Assembly (NCBI GenBank): GCA_958298945.1
Contig: OY282608.1
Coordinates: 58,628,951-58,692,950 of the forward strand
Direction: 5' to 3'
DNA length: 64,000 nt
DNA from: Atherix ibis
Taxonomy: Eukaryota > Arthropoda > Insecta > Diptera > Athericidae
This document shows, piece after piece, positions 56,551 through 64,000 of this stretch. Under the pieces are notes generated by a model. The model saw only the letters and a program-made list of their open reading frames with translations. It was not told where the DNA came from and made no database searches. How positions within the stretch are numbered: position 1 is the stretch's first letter; every line of letters begins with the position of its first letter. The position numbers were made by a program, and so were the translations under genes.

Positions 56551-58159
56551 TCAACAAGCCAACAAACCAACAAACCAATAAACCAGCAAACCAACAAACC
56601 AACAAACCAACAAGCCAACAAGCCAACAAACCAACAAGCCAACAAACCAACAAGCCAGCAAACCAACAAACCAACAAACCAACAAACCAACAAACCAACA
56701 AACCAACAAGCCAAAAAACCAACAAACAAACAAACCAACAAACCAACAAACGAACAAACAAACAAACCAACAAACAAACAAACCAACAAACCAACAAGCC
56801 AACAAACCAACAAGCCAACAAGCCAACAAGCCAACAAGCCAACAAACGAACAAACCAACAAATGAACAAATCAACAAACCAACAAACCAACAAGCCAAAA
56901 CACCAACAAACAAACAAACCAACAAACCAACAAACCAACAAGCCAACAATCCAACAAAAGAACAAACCAACAAACAAACAAACCAACAAACGAACAACCC
57001 AACAAAACAACAAACCAACAAACCAACAAACGAACAAACCAACAACCCAACAAACCAACAAACCAACAAGCCAACAAGCCAACAAACCAACAAGCCAACA
57101 AACGAACAAACCAACAAACAAACAAACCAACAAACCAACAAACCAACAAACCAACAAACCAAAAAACCAACAACCCAACAAACCAACAAACCAACAAACC
57201 AACAAACCAACAAATCAATAAACCAACAAACCAACAAACCAACAAGCCAACAAGCCAACAAACCAACAATCCAACAAAACAACAAACCAACAAACCAACA
57301 AACTAACAAACGAACAAACCAACAAACCAACAAACCAACAAACCAACAAACCAACAAACCAACAAGCCAACAAACCAACAAACCAACAAACCAACAAGCC
57401 AACAAACCAAAAAACCAACAAACCAAAAAACCAACAAACCGACAAACCAACAAACCAACAAACCAACAAACCAACCAAATAAGAAACCAAGAAACCAACA
57501 AACCAACAATCCAACAAACCAACAAACCAACAAACCAACAAACAAACAAACCAACAAACCAACAAACGAACAAACAAACAAACCAACAAACAAACAAACC
57601 AACAAACCAACAAACCAACAAACCAACAAGCCAACAAGCCAACAAGCCAACAAACGAACAAACCAACAAACGAACAAATCAACAAACCAACAAACCAACA
57701 AGCCAAAACACCAACAAACAAACAAACCAACAAACCAACAAACCAACAAGCCAACAATCCAACAAAAGAACAAACCAACAAACAAACAAACCAACAAACC
57801 AACATACCAACAAACCAACAAATCAAGAAACCAACAAACCAACAAACCAACAAGCCAACAAGCCAACAAACCAACAATCCAACAAAACAACAAACCAACA
57901 AACCAACAAACTAACAAACGAACAAACCAACAAACCAACAAACCAACAAACCAACAAACCAACAAGCCAACAAACCAACAAACCAACAAACCAACAAGCC
58001 AACAAACCAAAAAAACCAACAAACCAAAAAACCAACAAACCGACAAACCAACAAACCAACAAACCAACAAACCAACAAAATAAGAAACCAAGAAACCAAC
58101 AAACCAACAAGCCAACAAACCAACAAACCAACAAACCAACAAACCAACAAACCAACAAG
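56551..58159 (+). repeat. Local duplications of 808 and about 608 bp
   Basis: An AAAACACC variant at 56897 recurs at 57705 (+808), together with AAATCAAC before it and CAATCC-AAAAGAAC after it (about 56949 and 57757). Further right, CTAACAAACGAAC at 57303 recurs at 57911 (+608). CCGAC 57439 recurs at 58040 (+601) after a one-base A-tract change near 58011. AAATAAGAAACC variants lie at about 57478 and 58079. The two repeats overlap, so this stretch was duplicated more than once. No gene is present. Confidence 0.8.
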
Positions 58160-58164
58160 CCAAC

Positions 58165-58186
58165 TCGCGAACAAGCCAACTCGCGA
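58165..58186 (+). other. Pair of TCGCGA palindromes 16 bp apart
   Basis: Two successive variant octamer pairs carry AACTCGCGAAC, placing TCGCGA at 58165-58170 and 58181-58186. I found no other TCGCGA in the window; the related AACACGCG variant occurs at 53873, 54257 and about 59817. Each palindrome holds two CpGs. TCGCGA is an NruI site and a possible physical landmark. Confidence 0.88.
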
Positions 58187-58189
58187 ACA

Positions 58190-61100
58190 AACCAACAAAC
58201 GAACAAACGAACAAACCAACAAACCAACAAACCAACAAACCAACAAACCAACAAACCAACAAACCAACAAACCAACAAACCAACAAACCAACAAACCAAC
58301 AAACCAACAAACCAACAAACCAACAAACCAACAAACCAACAAACCAACAAACCAACAAACCAACAAACCAACAAACCAACAAGCCAACAAACCAACAAGC
58401 CAACAAACCAACAAACCAACAAACCAACAAACCAACAAGCCAACAAGCCAACAAACCAACAAGCCAACAAACCAACAAACCAACAAACCAGCAAACCAAC
58501 AAACCAAAAAGCCAACAAACCAACCAACAAACAAACCAACAAACCAACAAACGAACAAACTAACAAGCCAACAAGCCAACAAACCAACAAGCCAACAAAC
58601 GAACAAACCAACAAAAAACCAAACTAACAAACCAACAAACAAATAAACCAACAAACCAACAAACCAACAAATAAACAAAACAACAAACCAACACCCCAAA
58701 AAACCAACAAACCAAAAAAACAAGAAACCAACAAACCAACAAACCAACAAGCCAACAAACCAACAAACCATCAAACCAACAAACCAACAAACCAACAAGC
58801 CAACAAATGAACAAACCAACAAACCAACAAACCAACAAACCAACAATCCAACAAACCAACAAACCAACAAACGAACAAACCAACAAACCAACAAACCAAC
58901 AAACCAACAAACCAACAAGCGAACAAACCAACAAACCAACAAACCAACAAACCAACAAACCAACAAACCAACAAACCAACAAACGAACAAACCAACAAAC
59001 CAACAAGGCAACAAGCCAACAAACTAACAACCCAACAAACCAACAAACCAACAAACCAACAAACCAACAAACCAACAAACCAACAAACCAACAAACCAGC
59101 AAACCAACAAACCAACAAACCAACAAACCAACAAACCAACAAACCAACAAACCAACAAACCAACAAACCAACATACCAACAAACCAACAAACCAACAAAC
59201 CAACAAACCAACAAACCGGCAAGCCAACAAACCAACAAACCAACAAGCCAACAAGCCAACAAACCAAAAAACCAACAAAGCAACAAACCAATAAACCAAC
59301 AAACCAACAAACCAACAAACCAACAAACCAACAAAGCAAGAAACCAAGAAACCAAGAAACCAACAAGCCAACAAACCAACAAACCAACAAACCAACAAAC
59401 CAACAAACCAAGAAACCAACAAACGAACAAACAAACAAACCAACAAACAAACAAACCAACAAACCAACAAACCAACAAACCAACAAGCCAACAAGCCAAC
59501 AAGCCAACAAACGAACAAACCAACAAACGAACAAACCAACAAAACAAAAAACCAACAAACCAACCAACCAACAAACCAACAAACGAACAAGCCAACAAAC
59601 CAACAAACCAACAAACCAACAAACCAACAAACCAACAAACGAACAAACGAACAAACAAACAAACCAAAAAACTAACAAACCAACAAGCCAAAAAACCAAC
59701 AAACCGACAAACCAACAAACTAACAAACCAACAAACCAACAAAATAAGAAACCAAGAAACCAACAAACCAACAAGCCAACAAACCAACAAACCAACAAAC
59801 CAACAAACCAACAAGTCAACACGCGAACAAACCAACAAACGAACAAACCAACAAACGAACAAACAAACAAACCAACAAACCAACAAACCAACAAACCAAC
59901 AAACCAACAAACCAACAAACCAACAAACCAACAAACCAACAAACCAACAAACCAACAAACCAACAAACCAACAAACCAACAAACCAACAAACCAACAAAC
60001 CAACAAACCAACAAACCAACAAACCAACAAACCAACAAACCAACAAACCAACAAACCAACAAACCAACAAACCAACAAGCCAACAAACCAACAAGCCAAC
60101 AAACCAACAAACCAACAAACCAACAAAACAACAAGCCAACAAGCCAACAAACCAACAAGCCAACAAACCAACAAACCAACAAGCCAGCAAACCAACAAAC
60201 CAAAAAGCCAACAAACCAACCAACAAACAAACCAACAAACCAACAAACGAACAAACTAACAAGCCAACAAGCTAACAAACCAACAAGCCAACAAACGAAC
60301 AAACCAACAAAAAAACAAACCAACAAACCAACAAGCCAACAAACCAACAAACCAACAAACCAACAAACCAACATACCAACAAGCCAACAAATGAACAAAC
60401 CAACAAACTAACAAACCAACAAACCAACAATCCAACAAACCAACAAACCAACAAACCAACAAACCAACAAACCAACAAACCAACAAGCGAACAAACCAAC
60501 AAACCAACAAACCAACAAACCAACAAACCAACAAACCAACAAACCAACAAACCAACAAACCAACAAACGAACAAACCAACAAACCAACAAGGCAACAAGC
60601 CAACAAACTAACAACCCAACAAACCAACAAACCAACAAACCAACAAACCAACAAACCAACAAACCAGCAAACCAACAAACCAGCAAACCAACAAACCAAC
60701 AAACCAACAAACCAACAAACCAACAAACCAACAAACCAACAAACCAACAAACCAACAAGCCAACAAGCCAACAAGCCAACAAACCAACAAACCAACAAAC
60801 CAACAAACCAATAAACCAACATACCAACAAACCAACAAACCAACAAACCAACAAACCAACAAACCAACAAACCAGCAAGCCAACAAACCAACAAACCAAC
60901 AAGCCAACAAGCCAACAAACCAAAAAACCAACAAAGCAACAAACCAATAAACCAACAAACCAACAAACCAACAAACCAACAAACCAAGAAACCAAGAAAC
61001 CAAGAAACCAACAAACCAACAAACCAACAAGCCAGCAAACCAACAAACCAACAAACCAACAAACCAACAAACCAACAAACCAACAAACCAACAAACCAAC

Positions 61101-62209
61101 AAACCAACAAACGAACAAGCAAACAAACCAACAAACAAACAAACCAACAAACCAACAAACCAACAAACCAACAAACCAACAAGCCAACAAGCCAACAAGC
61201 CAACAAACGAACAAACGAACAAACCAAACAACGAACAAACCAACAAACCAAAAAACCAACAAACCAACAAACCAACAAATCAACAAACGAACAAGCCAAC
61301 AAACCAACAAACCAACAAACCAACAAACCAACATACCAACAAACGAACAAACAAACAAACCAAAAAACTAACAAACCAACAAGCCAACAAACGAACAAAC
61401 CAACAAACGAACAAACAAACAAACCAACAAACCAACAAACCAACAAACCAAAAAACCAACAAACCAACAAGCCAACAAACCAACAAACCAACAAACCAAC
61501 AAACCAACAAGCCAACAAGCCAACAAACCAAGAAACCAACAAACCAACAAACCAACAAGCCAACAAACCAACAAGCCAACAAACGAACAAACCAACAAAC
61601 GAACAAACGAACAAACAAACAAACCAACAAACCAACAAACCAACAAACCAACAAACCAACAAACCAATAAACCAAGATTCCAACAAGCCAACAAACCAAC
61701 AAGCCAACAAACCAACAAACCAACAAACCAGCAAACCAACAAACCAACAAAGCAACAAGCCAACAAGCCAACAAACCAACAAGCCAACAAACCAACAAGC
61801 CAACAAACCAACAAACCAACAAACCAATAAACCAACAAACCAACAAGCCAAAAAACCAACCAACAAACAAACTAACAAACCAACAAACCAACAAGCCAAC
61901 AATCCAACAAAAGAACAAACCAACAAACAAACAAACCAACAAACGAACAACCCAACAAAGCAACAAACCAACAAACCAACAAACGAACAAACCAACAAGC
62001 CAACAAACCAACAAACCAACAAACCAAAAAACCAACAAACCAAAAAACCAACAAGCCAACAAACCAACAAACCAAGAAGCCAAAAAACCAACAAACAAAC
62101 AAACCAACAAACCAACAAACCAACAAGCCAACAATCCAACAAAAGAACAAACCAACAAACAAACAAACCAAAAACGAACAAACCAACAAACCAACAAACC
62201 AAGAAACCA
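58190..62209 (+). repeat. Mosaic satellite with long perfect runs
   Basis: Contains a perfect run at about 58209-58381, a CACCCC cassette at 58692, an ATG variant at 58807, GGCAACAAGCC near 59008 and 60590, CCGGC near 59217, AACACGCG near 59817 and the longest perfect run (next entry). Also present: an irregular CCAAACAACGAAC near 61223, AGATTCC 61677, and CAATCC-AAAAGAAC near 61903 and 62134. The 61.6-62.2 kb part resembles the 2.2-kb HOR at 47-53 kb. No gene is present. Confidence 0.78.
59868..60076 (+). repeat. Longest perfect octamer run, about 209 bp
   Basis: About 26 identical AACCAACA units, starting after an AACAAAC variant and ending at AAGCC. It is the longest perfect run I found; others of 150-200 bp lie at about 4614-4797, 8022-8205, 24082-24282 and 58209-58381. 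Confidence 0.88.
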
Positions 62210-63718
62210 ACAAACCAACAAATCAACAAGCCAACAAACCAACAAACCAAAAAACCAGCCAACCAAAAAACCAACAAGCCAACAAACCAACAAACCAACA
62301 AACCAACAAACCAACAAACCAACAAGCAAACAAACCAGCAAACTAACAAGCCAACAAACCGACAAACCAACAAACGAACAAACAAACAAACCAACAAACC
62401 AACAAACCAGCAAACCAACAAACCAACAAACAAACAAACCAACGAACAAACAAACCAACAAACCAACAAACCAAGTAAACAGCAAACCAACAAACCAACA
62501 AACCAACAAACCAACAAACCAAGAAACCAAGAAACCAACAAAACAACAAACCAACAAACCAACAAACCAACAAACCAACAAACCAACAAACCAACAAACC
62601 ACCAAACCAACAAACCAACAAACCAACAAACGAACAAACAAACAAACCAAAAAACCAACAAACCAACAAACCAACAAACCAACAAACCAACAAGCCAAAA
62701 AACCAACAAACCAACAAACCAACAAACCAAGTAACCAACAAACCAACAAACCAACAAGCCAACAAACCAACAAACCAACAAACGAAAAAACGAACAAACC
62801 AACAAACGAACAAACCAACAAACCAACAAACGAACAAACCAACAAACCAACAAGCCAACAAACCAACAAACCAACAAGCCAACAAACCAACAAACCAACA
62901 AACGAACAAACAAACAAACCAACAAACCAACAAACCAACAAACCAACAAGCCCACAAACCAACAAACCAACAAACCAACAAACCAACAAACCAACAAACC
63001 AAGTAACCAACAAACCAACAAACCAAGAAACCAACAAACCAACAAACCAACAAGCCAACAAGTCAACAAACCAACAAACCAAGTAACCAACAAACCAACA
63101 AACCAACAAACCAACAAACCAACAAGCCAACAAATCAACAAACCAAGTAACCAACGAACTAACAAACCAACAAACCAAGAAACCAACAAACCAACAAACC
63201 TACAAGCCAACAAGCCAACAAACCAAAGAGCCAACAAACGAACAAACGAGCACACCAACAAACGAACAAACCAACAAACCAAAAAACCAACAAACCAACA
63301 AACCAACAAACCAACAAACGAACAAGCCAATAAACCAACAAACCAACAAACCAAAAAACCAACAAACCAACAAACGAACAAACAAACAAACCAAAAAACC
63401 AACAAACCAACAAGCCAACAAACGAACAAACCAACAAACGAACAAACAAACAAACAAACAAACCAACAAACCAACAAACCAACAAACCAACAAACCAACA
63501 AACCAACAAACCAACAAGCCAACAAACCAACAAACCAACAAGCCAACAAGCCAACAAACCAAGAAACCAACAAACCAACAAACCAACAAGCCAACAAACC
63601 AACAAGCCAACAAACGAACAAACCAACAAACGAACAAACGAACAAACAAACAAACCAACAAACCAACAAACCAACAAACCAACAAACCAATAAACCAAGA
63701 TTCCAACAAGCCAACAAA
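62210..63718 (+). repeat. Dispersed 1.5-kb duplicate, copy 2
   Basis: Partner of 55051-56550. CCAGCC 62255, AGTAAACAGC 62474, CCAACGAAC with its CG at 63155, CCAAAGAGCC near 63225 and AGATTCC 63699 keep the order and nearly the spacing of copy 1. The CG at 63155 reads TG at 55995 in copy 1. The offset rises by 8 bp twice (7152, 7160, 7168), each step one octamer. Confidence 0.88.
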
Positions 63719-64000
63719 TCAACAAGCCAACAAACCAACAAACCAACAAGCCAACAAACCAACAAACCAACAAGCCAACAAGCCAACAAACCAAGAAACC
63801 AACAAACCAACAAACCAACAAGCCAACAAACCAACAAGCCAACAAACGAACAAACCAACAAACGAACAAACGAACAAACAAACAAACCAACAAACCAACA
63901 AACCAACAAACCAACAAACCAACAAACCAATAAACCAAGATTCCAACAAGCCAACAAACCAACAAGCCAACAAACCAACAAACCAACAAACCAGCAAACC
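63699..64000 (+). repeat. 240-bp local duplication at the right edge
   Basis: AGATTCC at 63699 recurs at 63939 (+240, 30 octamers), with the same CG-rich lead-in (AACGAAC three times, then AACAAAC) before each. The array continues beyond the window. Confidence 0.85.

Larger units (their letters stand above)
1..64000 (+). repeat. Octanucleotide satellite array, unit AACCAACA / TGTTGGTT
   Basis: The entire window consists of head-to-tail copies of AACCAACA with substitutions and rare indels, about 8,000 units. The consensus has 5 A and 3 C per unit (37.5% GC); G and T appear only in variant units, so strand asymmetry is extreme and never flips. Common variants are AAGCC (A to G before CC), ACGAAC (CC to CG), AACAAAC (CC to CA), CCAGC, CCGAC, AATAAACC, ACATACC, CTAAC and AGATTCC. 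The same rare variants recur in the same order, showing propagation in larger blocks. The array continues past both edges. A eukaryotic heterochromatic satellite is the best interpretation; the species cannot be named from the sequence. Confidence 0.98.

Noticed and set aside
1..64000. Telomere repeat
   Set aside because: TGTTGGTT is G/T-rich but has only a GG doublet, differs from telomere repeats I know (TTAGGG, TTAGG, TTTAGGG, TTGGGG, TTTTGGGG), and has HORs and dense variants that telomerase-made repeats lack. A subtelomeric location remains possible.
1..64000. tRNA, rRNA or other structured RNA
   Set aside because: The strand lacks G and T in most units, so stable base pairing within one strand is nearly impossible.
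1..64000. Z-DNA or triplex-forming tract
   Set aside because: AACCAACA is neither alternating purine-pyrimidine nor a homopurine tract, so neither structure is expected.

Overview
The whole window is one uninterrupted satellite DNA array. From base 1 to base 64000 the + strand is built from the octamer AACCAACA (minus strand TGTTGGTT), roughly 8,000 head-to-tail copies with point variants. The A/C-rich strand is always the + strand; I saw no inversion, no unique-sequence gap and no end of the array. I found no credible gene, RNA gene, transposon, CRISPR array, promoter or terminator. The many long open frames arise because the octamer has no stop codon in any frame and 8 is not a multiple of 3. 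Every frame therefore gives the same 24-bp, 8-residue cycle (N-K-P-T-N-Q-Q-T on +, L-V-C-W-F-V-G-L on -).

Host: a simple-octamer satellite tens of kilobases long with nested higher-order repeats (HORs) is typical of eukaryotic heterochromatin (centromere-adjacent, subtelomeric or sex-chromosome DNA). The sequence does not identify the species. Paired copies that differ as CG versus TG or CA suggest CpG methylation in the host (inference).

Layout. 1-1239: mixed variants with a 1-bp phase island. 1240-2650: three HOR units of about 430 bp plus a short extra unit. 2831-4686: 928-bp tandem duplication. 4217-11032: near-identical 3408-bp tandem duplication. 11033-22714: three related HOR copies of about 2.9, 4.2 and 4.3 kb. 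22715-26725: partial modules and T-containing cassettes. 26726-37559: HOR of about 4.0-4.2 kb. 37560-39263: 856-bp tandem duplication. 40011-44054: 2024-bp tandem duplication. 44055-47198: mixed, indel-rich part. 47199-53418: three successive copies of a roughly 2.2-kb HOR plus a partial fourth. 53419-64000: mosaic with 808-, about 608- and 240-bp local duplications and a 1.5-kb segment repeated about 7.16 kb away.

The array therefore has at least three scales: a tetramer/octamer base, modules of about 200-900 bp marked by rare variants, and HORs of 2-4.2 kb. The octamer register is kept for the first 24.9 kb, apart from two self-correcting islands, and then slips repeatedly. Diagnostic variants are confined to zones, as expected from repeated local unequal exchange or replication slippage. 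All alignments were made by eye on marker variants, so unit edges are good to tens of bases.
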